Source of the DNA: Siderastrea radians
Lineage: Eukaryota > Cnidaria > Anthozoa > Scleractinia > Rhizangiidae
Reading direction: 5' to 3'
NCBI GenBank assembly: GCA_964017195.1
Contig: OZ024894.1
Coordinates: 31,646,388-31,710,387 of the forward strand
DNA: 64,000 nt
Below, one piece after another: positions 23,830 to 36,709 of the stretch (position 1 is the first letter of the stretch; each line of letters starts with the position of its first letter). The position numbers were made by a program, and so were the translations under genes. The notes below the pieces were generated by a model. It worked only from the letters and a program-made list of their open reading frames with translations, made no database searches and was not told the origin of the DNA.

Positions 23830-26800
23830 TTGAGAGTTCAAACATGGTTTCGTAAAGGCTCCGTCTGTAAAGCTGTGCGCTTACGACAGTAATTCCATTC
23901 ACAGAGTTTCTGCTTTACATTGAAAACGACCAGTCTTCTCGAAAATACGTTATCCAGATTAAGCGCCTGTAACAAACACAGATTTAACTTTTTTATTATT
24001 ACTATTACCGTTATAGCTGTTGTTTGTTTTTTTCTCACTAATGTGTCCTTTTATTGGCGTTTCAATAAAACTGTCATCGACGAGAGGAAAAGAAGCAAAA
24101 AAGGTGTATAGTTTTTCTGCCGAAAACAAATTAATATTTATGAGTAAAAAGTTATATATAAAGAGATACAAATTGATTGACCAACATTCAGTTATCTCAA
24201 GCCAAGGCCAAGAAAACTAATATGAGATATGGTGTTTCTCATTGCTTCATCTGGAACACCAATAGTGGATCAATTCCAAGATGTAATGAACATGTAATTG
24301 AAAATGAGTCTGGACTATACATTATTTAAGTGTACATTAAGGGGCATCCCGTCAGCCAAGATTTGTTTCTGTCGTATTATACGCAAGTTGTCAATAAATA
24401 AATGTAGTCTTTCTACCCTCTAATGTCACAGTTCCAGATCGCAACGTTGTTGTTGTATTGCACAAAAAACATAATACAATATAATAAGAGACAAACAAAG
24501 CAAAAACAAAATCACCGAAAGATAAATTTTGGGTAACCTTTTCGGCAGTGGTAAAGGCTGCAACTAAGTGCAGTTAAGTTTCCCAATAAGTTTTGCAATT
24601 TAAATTCGAGTCTTCATCAATAAATATATCATGCGTTTTCATAGGCAAGCAAATTAAAGATCAAGCCCAGTTGACATTTAATTTGCTCGTTAAGGCAATG
24701 GACAGTTCAAAACAGCAAGCTTAAACATCTATTGCCATATTAAAGAGAATCTTTCGGCGGCAATTTCAACTCTGATGTTAAGAATTATCTGAAATACTGA
24801 AGACACGGTTTGGATGACCATGTAATTTAAGTAGAAATCTATTAGTGTGTGCTTTCTTCCATCTGATTGGTTAAGCTACTCCCATACTGGTAGGGGATCT
24901 GTACACGAGTAGTGAACAGTTGTTTGGTTTTACCAATCTCAGGTCAGATTTTCTCTCGGACTTATGAAAGATTAAGTACGAAATTTCCCATCTTTTTTGT
25001 TTGTTTGTTTTATTTTTAACAAATATAACTGGTTCGAACTACACTGTACAAATAGCGATGTGGTAAATTGCAAGAGAGGGAGGAGGAGGAGGGAAGTTGA
25101 GTTGATGTTGTTGTATTCCCAGATAGTTATTGCGTGCCTGTTTTTTCGTTATTGCGTGCCTGTTTTTTCGTGGTTCATGACTGAATTTTCTCTCGCACCC
25201 TATTGAGTGTATATTGTCAATTCCCTAATTTAAAATCACCTTTTTATTTGTGCGCATTAATAATCAACATTTAAAATATAACCAATAAAAGTGTCAACTG
25301 AAAACTTTGGCCACCTGCAATACATTTAAAGCCAATTCTAAACAATAGATATTCGTTCATTTGAACAACAATTTCTTTTGGAAAACCTTGCAAGCTCTTC
25401 TGGCAGTATCATAAACACAAAGTAAAGGTAAGAGCAAAGTTACTGACGTAGGCGATATCAACTCCATCGCACATTTAAAAACAATTCAAGTTTTTATTCG
25501 GTAAGCTCTTTAATATTCATTCACCTTCGATGCGATGTTTATCTACACTACAAACATTTGTATTTTCTCACGCTGGATGGGAGCTCAAGCGACGGTAGCA
25601 TAGGTCACTTTTGTTTAGTTGCGATGACTCTCTGGATTACATGGCAGAATTAAGCTAATGATCTGGTAACTGCAAGACACTTTAAATAGCACAAAACATA
25701 CCGTCTTATAATAATATAATATGCACTATAGCAGCATTTATTTAAATCATAGAAGTAGCGAACCTGGATAATAGAAACTTGCGGTGAGTTGAAATCGCGA
25801 AACAAGCGAGCGTTCGTTGTTGATGATTGGCAATCTTCAAAGATCCTCTTCAAAGCGCGTTAGAGCTTTTGCCTACGTTAATAGCATCTCACCAATGACA
25901 CAAGAATTACCGAAAATGTGTTCCAAAAGTTGGAAAGAAACTGTGGATGCTACATCGACCTGACACCCGCAAATGCAGATACAAATTGGTTCACTGGGTT
26001 CGTTGGCCTGAATAACCCACATTCAACCAACGTCTTTAAACAAACATCCAGAAATAAGGAATAAAATACAGTTGAAACTCCCACAAAAGGACACTCTCAG
26101 GAAGTAATAGATGCCCATAGTGACAAAAAATACAAAAGTACTTGTCCTTTGTGGTTAGAAAACTAATCACGACTAAAAATAACAAGACCGGCCTTCATTG
26201 ATTTTTAAAAGAACCAAAGTCCGTTAACAAGAGCTTACAAGCAACAGAAAAAAACTTTAATCGCACATCTTGAACGCTTCCACGGCCGCTTACAGAAATA
26301 TGTAAATAGAAAGTTTGCAAGAGAGTTTGCAAACAGATATTTGTCAGGGCGGTTTTCGGTGCAGAAGTGATTGCTTACGAGAGTGTCCGCTTGGAGTAAT
26401 ATGCCTGCACTGTGAAAACGACTAGTTTATAATTCACTATCCGGACAGCACCCGTAAGAAAGGAACAAATTTAAATTATGTTTTATTAGCGCTATCGTTA
26501 CCCTTTGGTATGTTCCTTTTTATTATTTTTACTCTGTCACTTTTATTGGCATTCCAATTATAACGTCATTTGCGAGCGGAAAAGACGCATAAAGCAAAGA
26601 GTTTTGCTGTCTCCATTAGCCTTTTTGGCTCCGCAAACCAATTAATGTGTTATTAAATACAAAGAGATGCAAAGCCAGGACCAAGATATATATCGTCTTC
26701 TTCATTTTGATTCCCTACAGGAATCAAGAAATGTCCGTTTCTGCAAGCAACGGCGGAAAACTTCCCTCAACATTAAGTGACAAGAACTAAATTTTTTTTT

Positions 26801-27273
26801 TCACACAGCTGGAGCATCAAATGCCTGTCACGATATTGTGAATATGCATCATTAACAAAAACTTTAAATTGGAATTGGGTCAGCTAAGAATAGTACGTGT
26901 TGTCAGCTGCGTTGTATGACAGCTTTAGAATTGTCAACAAATGAAAGAACTCATCCTAGTCATAGTTCTGCGTCGTAACGTCGTAAAATACAAATAAAAC
27001 AAGGGAAGATAGTCTTTAGGTTACATCTTCAGCATTGGTAAATGCTGCCGCTTATTATCAACTTGTGGCATTCATCGGTAAAACGATTGTTACGGGTGGT
27101 CTTAAGACTTATTTATTTCACCAGCCTTTTTATTACTCTTTTTTATTAGATTTAACCTTGTGATGTAGAGTTATTTATTTCTGTTAGTATTTTATTAGCT
27201 CTTTGCCTAGTTAGGATCCAAAATTGATGAACAGCGCCTTTGAACTTTAGGATCATGAATGCTATGTTCAGCC

Positions 27274-27314
<41 letters not shown>

Positions 27315-28090
27315 ATTATTATTGCGTTTCGGCTGTATATGGGTGCAAGAAAACTGTAAAACTCACGAATGACGTAAACCAAAGGATTTAAAGCAATAGC
27401 GTACAGCAAAACAATAACGAGAAAATCTTGTCAGGTTCTTACACCGAGCTAAACCTTGCATTTCCGCAGACAAAGCAAATTAAAGATCAAGCCCGTGTGG
27501 CATTTCAGTTTTTTTGTACTCTTTAAGTTCAATTTAAACAACAAGTTCAAACCATCTACTCCCATAAAAAGTGAAAAAAAAACTATAGGCGGCATTATTG
27601 AACACGCACGAACGTTAAAAATTTGTAGGAAATGCTCAAAAGACGATTTGGTAGTCTATGCAAATTTAAGTAGAATTCTACAGGAAGAATCATGCTTGTC
27701 ATTATGTGGTTGGCTAAGCTAATCACATGCTTTTGGTATCCGCTTACACAATTTATTTTTCAAGGTTGTGACTAGCAAAGATTTCTAATTGTATTTTAAG
27801 CTTTTCGCTCATTAGACAGCTGAAATGTAAGCCTAGCCTCAGATAATCCCAGTACCATACTCGGTCAAGCGAAAACTGTTTTAATGTAACAAATTTCTCA
27901 CACTAAATACAGATAATTTAGGTCCGAAATTGCAGCCACTTCTCCTGAGGATTGGATAACTTTATCTACAGGTTTGAATTACAAATAGCGTTAAGTTGCA
28001 ATGACAAAGAGTCTGAGTTAACCGCGGTTGCAATATATTTCTGCGGAACATTAAATACGTAATAATGTCTCATTGTCAATATACAAGCTA
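23830..28090. repeat. Duplicated non-coding tract that forms the GPCR 5' flank
   Basis: Blocks at 23900-25220 recur in the same order at 26410-28090. Examples are GCAAATTAAAGATCAAGCCC (24649 and 27475), AACGTCATTTGCGAGCGGAA-like sequence (24072 and 26560), GGTAAAGGCTGC/GGTAAATGCTGC (24550 and 27035), and TACAAATAGCG (25048 and 27981). The second copy leads into the receptor gene. Nothing like a receptor follows the first copy. Between them 25220-26410 is AT-rich without genes. Confidence 0.55.
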
Positions 28091-28291
28091 AAAAAGTGAT
28101 AAGAATCATCTAAACCGCCGACAAATGTTCTGGCAACAGTTTGCCATGATAGGCCCGATTGTAACGAGCACAATACCACACAGTGCCCTTACAACCTACA
28201 CGAAATAGAGAGTATGTAAATACGGAAATAAAATGAATAAGCATGCTTATATTTTATATATATTTATCAACAGACAAAGTCAAAACTGAAG

Positions 28292-29290
28292 ATGGGAGAG
28301 AGTGGCACAGAAGAGATCGTATTCACCGTGATGTACGCCATCACAATCCTTGTAGCCTTGGTAGGGAACACTCTGTTGATCTACATCGTGTGGAAGAAAC
28401 CTGAGGTGCGATCACTGACCAGCTTCATGTTCGTTAACATGGCCGCGGCTGATCTGATGGTAACTTTGGTTATGATGCCTTGGTCCATTGCTCATCGTTT
28501 TACCGATGGCATTTGGCTGATTAAAGGGACCCTTGGAGAAATTACTTGTAGGGGTATCTTTTTCATGGCACAGGTCACAGTGATGGCGTCTATCCTCTGC
28601 TTGGCATTCATGGCAATCGATCGGTACTATGCGGTTGTCTGTCCCTTAAATCGCCGCAGTCTCTGGTTCAGAAAAGCAAGATTCGTTACACCTCTGGTTT
28701 GGATCATGTCAATAGCTGCAATGTCCATCCTGCTGGTTGTCTCTGACCACGTTGATGATCCTGTTTCCGAGTGTGGATATAACTTTCAGATTTTGGGAGA
28801 CGAAAAGAGGGCCATTCGCGGTGTTTTCTTTTACGTATTCATCATCTCCTACTTGATTCCCCTGGCTGTCATCTCTATGCTGTACACCAAAGTCATATAC
28901 AAGATATGGTTTCATCAGGTGCCTGGGAATCCATTAATCCAGAATCAGCGTCAACAGGAAGAAACAAAGAGAAGAGTGGTCCGTATGCTTATCATTATAG
29001 GCATTGCTTTTGCTGTTTGTTGGCTACCCGCACAGGCTTATCATCTGTTCGTCGCAATAACCGCATGGGAGATTGACGTACCGCCTCTCGTGATGTACTT
29101 GGTTTATTGGCTTGGCCATGCAAACAGCGCCATCAACCCATGGCTTTACATTAGCATGAGCAGCAAGATAAAATCGGCCTTTACCAGAATGGTGAGCAGA
29201 AAATACAGCGGAGAATCAACTAGTAGCACCCAGAAAACGAAGTCAACAATGACCATAAGAAACAAAGATATGGCTGAAACACTCTTGTAG
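28292..29290 (+). CDS. Class A (rhodopsin family) G-protein-coupled receptor
   Basis: A complete 332-residue seven-transmembrane receptor in one exon, stop TAG at 29288. Landmarks in order: TM1 with GN (VALVGNTLLIYIVW, residues ~17-30), TM2 AAADLMVTLVMMPW, the conserved Cys before TM3 (GEITCRG), TM3 ending IDRYYAVVCPL, TM4 around PLVWIMSIAA, the ECL2 Cys (SECGYNF), TM5 with the family Pro, ICL3 QEETKRRVVRML, TM6 FAVCWLPAQAY, and TM7 NSAINPWLY (NPxxY form). The signature is typical of peptide receptors such as the tachykinin, NPFF and galanin group, but the ligand cannot be assigned. The N-terminus is very short (~10 residues) and lacks an N-glycosylation site. The tail is Ser/Thr-rich and has no palmitoylation Cys. 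An acceptor-like TTTATCAACAG at 28262-28272 suggests a 5' UTR intron. Confidence 0.95.
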   Translation: MGESGTEEIVFTVMYAITILVALVGNTLLIYIVWKKPEVRSLTSFMFVNMAAADLMVTLVMMPWSIAHRFTDGIWLIKGTLGEITCRGIFFMAQVTVMASILCLAFMAIDRYYAVVCPLNRRSLWFRKARFVTPLVWIMSIAAMSILLVVSDHVDDPVSECGYNFQILGDEKRAIRGVFFYVFIISYLIPLAVISMLYTKVIYKIWFHQVPGNPLIQNQRQQEETKRRVVRMLIIIGIAFAVCWLPAQAYHLFVAITAWEIDVPPLVMYLVYWLGHANSAINPWLYISMSSKIKSAFTRMVSRKYSGESTSSTQKTKSTMTIRNKDMAETLL

Positions 29291-29609
29291 CCTGAACACT
29301 CCATCCCACGACCCACGACCCTCTTCTACTTAACACAGATCTGTGAAACACTAGTTTTAGATTTTCAGTGTGCATGGCAAATAGATGGACTTACTTGGCT
29401 TGTTATTGACTGTTTGAAATTTACTATTTCTTTTGTTGTTGATCATAATCTGACGCCTGTGAATCAAATGTTCCTAACAATTCGTAATTCAGGCCCAGTT
29501 CCAAATTTGGACACCGTACAACTGCCAAAAAACTACTTACTACTTGGTACGGCACATGAGAGGTGCAGCGTCTGAACTGGGCCTCATCGTCATATAATTC
29601 GTCATTTAA
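29291..29609. other. 3' flank of the GPCR
   Basis: Presumed 3' UTR and spacer. No clear AATAAA was seen immediately downstream and no gene is visible. Confidence 0.4.
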
Positions 29610-30170
29610 CCCTATTCAGACCGGGCTCTTTTTGGTCTTCTGGGACCCGGGGGGGCCACCTCTTAACTCCGAGAATATTGAAGCTATGACAACGAAACTT
29701 AGAGGGCAGATAGTACGTCCAAAACTGTTTCCTTTGAGGTCCACAACATAAGCTGATGACGTCATATGGCGTAACAATTGCGTCAGACTCTAAAATGGCG
29801 GCCATCTTGGATCCGCCATCTTAAAGTTCTTGATTTCTCCAGAACCTTTAAAAATTGCCAAAATTGGCCAAAAAGTAACCAAAAAAAATAAAAGAACACG
29901 AAAATGATATAAAAATATAAAACTTACTTCAGAAAAGTTATAATTTTTCAATGAAAAAGTGAAAATTCTAAAATCTGAAGAAACAGCTTGTCAAAAAGTT
30001 GTTGCCATGGTAACGTCAAACTTGATGGACAAGCACTTGCTATGCCAAATTGTTGCCAGATAAATCTTACGAAAAGTCGCCAAGTTTGGTGGGTTTACCT
30101 CGCTTATGATAAAAGTTATAAACCTCCAAAGTCAGTGCGGGCATGATCGCCCCCCCCGGTCTGAATAGGG
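29610..30170. mobile_element. TTAA-flanked MITE (piggyBac-like)
   Basis: A 561-bp element with perfect 16-bp terminal inverted repeats, CCCTATTCAGACCGGG and its complement. It is flanked by TTAA at 29606-29609 and 30171-30174. No transposase inside. TTAA targets are characteristic of piggyBac-type transposases. Confidence 0.9.
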
Positions 30171-30984
30171 TTAATGATCTTTCTATAGAAACTTGCTACA
30201 GAAGTTAGCCTTGATGAGATATTCCAAAAGCCAAACTGGTTTTGTTTTGTAATTTTTGGTTGAAAAGTTTCAGGGGGGGTTCCCATCTGGGGCCTTCAAT
30301 TCACTGAAAATCTTTTTTTAAGGGGTAGGTTTAGAGTTCAATAAAAACAAAACTAAAAATCCTTTGCACTCATGGTATGGTCTGTTTCTACTATAAACAC
30401 TCTTTCAGTTCATATGTAGGGATTTGGCATAGAGGGATCTGACAGTTTGGGGTCTGGCACTAATTTTGGTCAGATTTTAAAGTGAAAACCTCTACCCAAA
30501 TTTGCCAAAGTTCACCCCTTTATATTTGCTAACTGCCAAACTAGCTAAAAATAGATTCTTCTACCCGGAGTTACCTCAATGTAAGTAGAATCCAAACCAA
30601 TTGAGAAACATTTGGCCCATTTATTTTTAAGGGGCTTTTAAGACCCATTTGCAGTCACAACCTCACATAACTCACATATTGTCAAAAGTAATAATTTAAC
30701 ATCCATCGTAGCTTTATTTGTGTTTAAACACTTCAAATTGATTTTGTCAGGCCTATTTTATTTACAAACTCTGTGAGAAACAATACATTTGCTTTTAAAC
30801 TCTACTTAAGACTGTTAAATTGCCGCAGAACTACAAAATCAGTACAAGAAACCAATCTTGCTCTATTTGAAATGTAAATAACAATACTATAAAGCTAGTT
30901 TGCACTCAAATAACTAAGTAGATGGTCTGTACACTTAGTTATACTGAAAATTCTTCCAAACATAGCCTGGCTTTACTTACCTAG

Positions 30985-32013
30985 CTTTTTAAAGGTCCTT
31001 CGCTTGGCCTAGAGGAAAGTAATTTCTCCAAGGTATTCCAGAAAAAGCATATATTTGTCAAAATCGTGCAAATAAAATAATCCTGCCGTCAAATCACATT
31101 GCCTGAAGATAAAACCTCATTACCTGATGATTCTGCATTGGTTTACAGACGAGTCCATGATCCAACCATTATCTTATGTAATAGGAAAATGTTCTGGAAC
31201 CGCTTTTTGGCAGTTCAGTCTTCTATCGAGTGTTTCAGCAGTAATACTCATCGCTGGATGCAAATAATCGGGCACATTCAGTGTAGAAAGTTTATATGAT
31301 ACGCAGGTTTTCTCAGAAGTACAACACGCGTCCTTAAAACGAATTTCATGACAGAGAAGACAACTCCGAGCTTTCTATCATTTGTAGTGTTTATCAGCAA
31401 TTTTGGAAGTGGACGCGGGAGAACTGGGTCGAGATTAGCCGAGAATCTGGAGCTATGCACACTTAATGTATAAAATTTATACAAGTTTCAAATCCATTGA
31501 TTATGAAACAAAACAAAATTCACCGAAATAACCACACATACTTTAGATCTGCGGCTAGCAAATAAGGTTTTTGGTTGCCTAAAAAAACTAGACTGGGCAA
31601 CTGCGCGAGGCCTTCAAACACTGACCCCGATTAAGATAGAATCCGTTCATTTCCCTACCCTGTTTAAGAAAAGAGGCGTTTATATTTTGCTTGTGTTCTG
31701 CGTTTTTGTCTACGTTGTTTTTCATTTCCATACTCCCACACAAAAAGTATATTTTTTTATGAATGGCATCATAGAGTGACATTTAAAAAATTCCTGGTAC
31801 CCACAAGTAGGGTTCAAGGCTTCCAGTCCAAAAAAGACACCCTGTTCAAGACGCTAAAAAGTAAAATTGTATACCCTGTTCTGAAGAAGCAAGACCCTGA
31901 AAACCACGCACTGTTGAACGGCACGTACCCGTTTAGGCCAAATAAAGGATTTCCTTACCCCTCGCCCTCCTCCCGGGGTATTGCATATTACAGTAGGCAT
32001 GTAACATAATTCG

Positions 32014-32102
<89 letters not shown>

Positions 32103-32260
32103 TGTCGGGAAAAAGTAAAGGTGCGGTGGTGCCGTGGTTAGCCAGTGAGACTTCTGATTGGACGTCCGTTCATTGTACGTGTTGGTAGGGCTACCCTCTC
32201 GAAACAAAGATTTTTTTTCTGACTGCACAAGTGCAGGGTTAACATAAAGAGAACTCACCC
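30985..32260. repeat. Dispersed repeat X, copy 1 (uninterrupted)
   Basis: This ~1.27 kb tract matches, on the opposite strand, the tract running from 55213 down to about 49750. Shared anchors are CTCATTGCCTGATGATTCTG-like sequence at 31110, TTTCTCAGAAGTACAACAC at 31310, TTGATTATGAAACAAAAC at 31497 and GGTAGGGCTACCC-like sequence near 32186. Short conserved open frames exist (for example LPDDSALVYRRVHDPTIIL) but the family is not recognised. It shows the empty site of the 51072-54928 element at 31271-31279. The end near 32120-32150 has a weak tRNA A-box-like stretch (TGGTTAGCCAGTGAGA). Confidence 0.75.
32016..32104. repeat. (AAT)n followed by (ATT)n
   Basis: About 35 bases of AAT units switch directly into about 50 bases of ATT units, making a perfect microsatellite hairpin. 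Confidence 0.95.
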
Positions 32261-32449
32261 ATCTGTTTCAAGAGTTGTGCTACGGAGTGATCAGGTGGGC
32301 TGCCACCATAACTCCTCACTATTGTCAACTATTTACCTGACAAGTAAGCGAACAGGTATAGAAGTTATTGTTTATGATTTTTCAGATCCTCAAGCAGGGA
32401 AGGATCATACTGACCACAAAATTGCGCCACGCAAGTAAAGTCAGAAAAC

Positions 32450-32770
32450 AATGACAAAAGGAAATGTAAGTAACCGTTGCGGGAAACACGGATGTACATT
32501 ACGTTTCCGCAACTGCAGATCTGCGGAAACGCATTCCTTAAACTCACCTATCCGCAACGTTTACTCAGTCACGGAAACTCTGATAGCCATCGTGTTTCCG
32601 CGACTCGTAAATTCGACGGACACACAATTAGCCGCTGGATTTCCGAAGAGTAAATGTAACGATAAATCACGTATCCACAAGGTTTACGCAGTTACGGAAA
32701 CTCTAAAAGCCGTTATGTTTCCACGATTTGTAAATTTGACAGACACAATTACACGCTGGGTTTTTCGAAG
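32450..32770. repeat. Degenerate GTTTCCG-rich direct repeat
   Basis: A ~100-bp unit containing TTTACGCAGTTACGGAAACTC, GTTTCCACGA and TTTGACAGACACAATT is present at about 32555-32640 and 32675-32765. GGAAACG/CGTTTCC motifs of the same type recur at 48160-48435, also beyond the end of repeat X (copy 2). This suggests a larger parent element. Confidence 0.5.
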
Positions 32771-32886
32771 GGTCCATCATTTACTGGGAAGTTCAAGTTG
32801 GGATAAGAAGGGATTTGATTTCTCTTGTAAATCACAGATACGCCTAATAAAAAAGACATAGTTGGGAATACCCTACTAATGTGGAT

Positions 32887-32921
32887 AACGCGTTCCAAAC
32901 TAAAATGCGTTTTTCCAAACT
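32887..32921 (+). repeat. Left terminal inverted repeat of the 9.5-kb element
   Basis: Begins AACGCGTTCC directly after GGAT and ends CCAAACT. It differs from the right end at one position (G here, A in the right repeat read inward). Confidence 0.85.
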
Positions 32922-33225
32922 CCAAAATTCCGTCATAAAGCCCAATTTCGCACGGAATAAAACGCGATTTCCGCCAGAAATGTACGATACTCGACTGCAA
33001 ACAAACCATTAGTTCGAGTAATACCCTGTTAACACGACGAAATCACATTTTCTCACTGTTGTTGTAGTTAACCACGTTTATTCTGAACACAATTTTACAG
33101 TAAAAATCTACAGTTAAAATTGAGCGAAATGGATGGAGACAAAAAATGACCTGTAAAATTGCAGCATAGCAAAGGTATTCTCATCCAAAGGCCTTACAGC
33201 TGCAAATAAACTCTAGAAGAGTAAC

Positions 33226-34320
33226 TCTAAAGCAAATGAATGATGCAGAAATTCTGCATCTTCGCCGGGTGACTTGAAGACGTTGGATGCAGAAATTCTG
33301 CACAACCTTATTTTTCGCGTTATTCATTACTCTACCGACAACAAATGGATGATGCAAAAATTCTGCATCTCAATTCGGTGGCTTGAAAACTGTAGATGCA
33401 GAAATTCTGCATGACCTTTTTTTGCGCTTAATTCTACAACAAATGAATGATGCAGAAATTCTGCATCTCAAATCGGTGGCTTGAAAACTGTGGATGCAGA
33501 AATTCTGCAAGACCCTTTTTCCGTTTAATTCACTACTTTATTAACAACAAATGAATGATGCAGAAATTCTGCATCTCAAATCGGTGACTTGACAACTGCG
33601 GATGCAGAAATTCTGCATGACCTTATTTTCCGCTTAATTCACTACCTTATCTACAACAAATGAATGATGCAGAAATTCTGCATCTCAAATCCGTATCGGT
33701 GGCTGGAAAACTGTGGATGCAGAAATTCTGCATAACCTTTTTTCGCTTAATTCACTACCTTATCTAAAACAAATGAATGATGCAGAAATTCTGCATCTCA
33801 AATCAGCGGCTTGAAAAATGTGGATGCAGAAATTCTGCATGACCTTATTTTCCGCTTAATTTACTACCTTATCTACAACAAATGAATGATGCAGAAATTC
33901 TGCATCTCAAATCCGTATCAGTGGCTTGAAAACTGTGGGTGCAGAAATTCTGCATGACCTTTATTCCACTTAATTCACTACGATTTCTGCAACAACTGAA
34001 TAATACAGAAATTCTGCATCTCAAATCAGTGGCTTCAAAAATTTGGATGCAGAAAATCTGTACAACCTTTTTTCCGCTTACAGCTGTAATTTAGTGCTGT
34101 CCCGACAACAAATGAATGATGTAGAAATTCTGCATCTCAACTAATATACTCATAACTGTAAGTGGCTTGCGAAATTTTGATCCAAAAAATTCTACACAAT
34201 CTTATCTCCCGCTTAATTCGCTATTGTACATGTATCCACAACAAATCAATGAAACAGAAATTCTGCAACTCAACCTAGTGGCTTGAAAAAATGGATGCGA
34301 AATAATTTGGCACCTACACT
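33226..34320. repeat. Minisatellite of 15-bp palindromes, left array
   Basis: Units of about 108-118 bp, roughly nine, with two palindromes each. The core is GATGCAGAAATTCTGCATC, and the spacers AATCGGTGGCTTGAAAACTG and CCGCTTAATTCACTACCTTA alternate. In every intact copy the central triplet reads AAATT on the plus strand. The last units (from ~33980) are degenerate. Confidence 0.95.
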
Positions 34321-36030
34321 GTAGGTAGACAAGTTACTTGGGCAGAAAAATGCAAAAATGCTGCCTTTCATACACGTAGAAACATGATTCGAGCTAGAGA
34401 AAGAAGTCAAAACAATGAGAATTTACATGTATAGATTATTAATGTTGAAGTAATTTCTGGAAAAATTTTACACCCTTTACTTCATAAAATCCAACAATAA
34501 AATTATTATAAGGAAAAAATACTATTTGCTGCTTAATTATTGCTGATACAGGGTGTATGTATCTATTTGAGCCCTGATCAGCCGTAATGATTTTTGAAAT
34601 AAAATGGAAGAAATCTGCTAAGTTCAGCAAATAGGTGACTTAAACCCTGTATGGAAGTAGGCCTTGCTGCATACATTTCATGCCTGTGTCACACAAATTC
34701 CCTTATCAGATCTAACTGTTTCACCATGGTCTGGCACAAATCATGAAGTAAAAGCAAATCCTTTCGCTGATTTATTTGTATTTCTTAGAATACACTGACG
34801 TAGTTCATATATACCTCGCCACTGATCAAACCAAACGAGACTGTGCCCACACACCAGGAAGCACTGCGTTAAGCCTCAGTAACATTTTTGGCCCAAAATG
34901 TACAGTTTCAGGAGCCCGATAGTATACGCTGTGACAGAAGAAAGAAAAGAGACAGACAATTAATGTATTATAATGAGGAGGTGGAGGAGAGGGCCAACCT
35001 TGGCCATTATGATACTTACAGGCTGTAAGCCATTTTTGCTTATAGTAGTTAGCTATTTCATGTGTTGTGGATTGGTAACCCCTTAAAGCCATTTAACTTG
35101 TCATCAAAGCACAAGATGACCAGGGAATGCATTGTGCCTAAATTTTTCTCACTGTTAACTTTATCCTGAGTTAAAGCATTACACCCCTACGAAGGGGATT
35201 GTTTGCCAGTGTATCTTTGTTTTGTTTTTGTCTGTTTGTTTTTTGTTATTTAGTGTTATTATTTTTTTGCCTGCTTTGAAACTGATGCTCAAGCTGCTTT
35301 TATTTTTTAATATTGTCAATATAGATATCATAAGCAATGAACAGATCCCATTCTGTAACACGGTTCCCTTGTATGACAACTACATGTGATGCAGTTGCAC
35401 TGTTCACTAGGAATTTTACCCTTGGGTAATTTACAATGTATCATTGAGTAACTGCAACCGGGAAGTGAATCAAAACCCAAAGTAAACCCGACCCAAAGGA
35501 TTTCCTCAAGGATGCCACAGCGGAAAAAGGGCTAGTGTAATGTGCGGAACAATTCAGAACTTTAACATCCATCCCTCCTGACTCTTAAGCATTTATTTGA
35601 ACTTTTGATGCTTGGGGCTTGCATAAAATTCCTGCCCCCTCCTCCCCCTTTGCCAAAAAAGTGTTCAAATGCCCCTCCCAAAGAACTATTAATTTTTTTT
35701 CAGTGGAAATTATTCATATTATTCTCAGGGTCTGCGAGTAAAAATGTTGCTCGCCTGTTCTGAATGTTCTAGACATCAGAGAGTGAATCAATCTCCCAAA
35801 ACAAAAGGAGTAAGGCATGGTTTGGTGGCGTGTTTCTTCACTCTTTATGTGACAAGGCCTTTCAAACTTGACCACCACTATAAACTGTAGCATGCTAATC
35901 AGTAAATCAATATATAAAAGCAATGAATAAAAATTATTGAATGAGGTTTTTGTGATCATACAGTGGAATAATCAAGGTCTCTGTAAGTGTTATCAGCCAA
36001 GGCCAAAACCGAGTATCACAATAACAAAAT
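34321..36030. other. Interior of the 9.5-kb element, no recognised gene
   Basis: AT-rich. A weak minus-strand exon pair exists: 35092 to a GTAAGT donor near 35021, then a TCTGTCACAG acceptor near 34933. It would encode only about 41 residues, so it is not called. Confidence 0.35.
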
Positions 36031-36033
36031 CTA

Positions 36034-36196
36034 ATAACTGAAGGGGTGCCTGGAATAAAGTCCCAAGTGACTTCTGATTAACTGATAAATTCTCCTTTCA
36101 ACCCTTTCCTTGTGTCTGTTTGTAAAATTAATCAAAGGGAGAATTTGACATTAGATTAGAAGTCACTTAGGGCCTTACTCCACACACCCCTTCAAT
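36034..36196. mobile_element. Short MITE / hairpin
   Basis: Arms of about 65 bp are inverted with mismatches. The left arm starts CTGAAGGGGTG and contains AAGTGACTTCTGAT. The right arm ends CACCCCTTCA and contains AGAAGTCACTT. Confidence 0.6.
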
Positions 36197-36709
36197 GTTT
36201 TAATATGCACTGTTTTTTTTTTTTTTGCTGGGTGTAAATTTGGCACTCACCACCCATGCACTTGATATGGGCACAGGGAAAGGGAGGGAGGGGGATGGTA
36301 TTCCAAGAGACCTCTGTACACTGAAGGTCATGTGATATTAACTTTCTCAATCTAGCAATCTACAGACTAGGGCAATTGCTCTTTGTCTTTCCATAAACCA
36401 TGTATACATATACCTATGAAGAAGACGAAATTAGAAAGAAACAGTTCTTGAGTAATAGCACATGACCTACATGTACATTGGAAAAAACAAACAAACAAAC
36501 AAACATTCCAGCTACAAAATACAGGACGTCCATTGATCGGCGCATAATTATTATTAATATTGAACAGAGTAAATTAAATCTTCATTTAAATAGATTGAAA
36601 GCAGACTCTTACCTTTCATTTACCATATTAGCATTTGAACAGGCCACACTCCTGTGCCTGAGCTACAAAAACTCAACTGGACGCTGACAACGAAGTCGAT
36701 GTCTGCAAT

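Noticed and set aside
32120..32250. tRNA-derived SINE in repeat X
   Set aside because: A weak A-box-like word is present but no convincing B box at the right distance in any of the three copies.
31854..32258. 134-codon minus-strand frame with poly-Asn and poly-Tyr
   Set aside because: Created by the (AAT)n/(ATT)n microsatellite hairpin inside repeat X.
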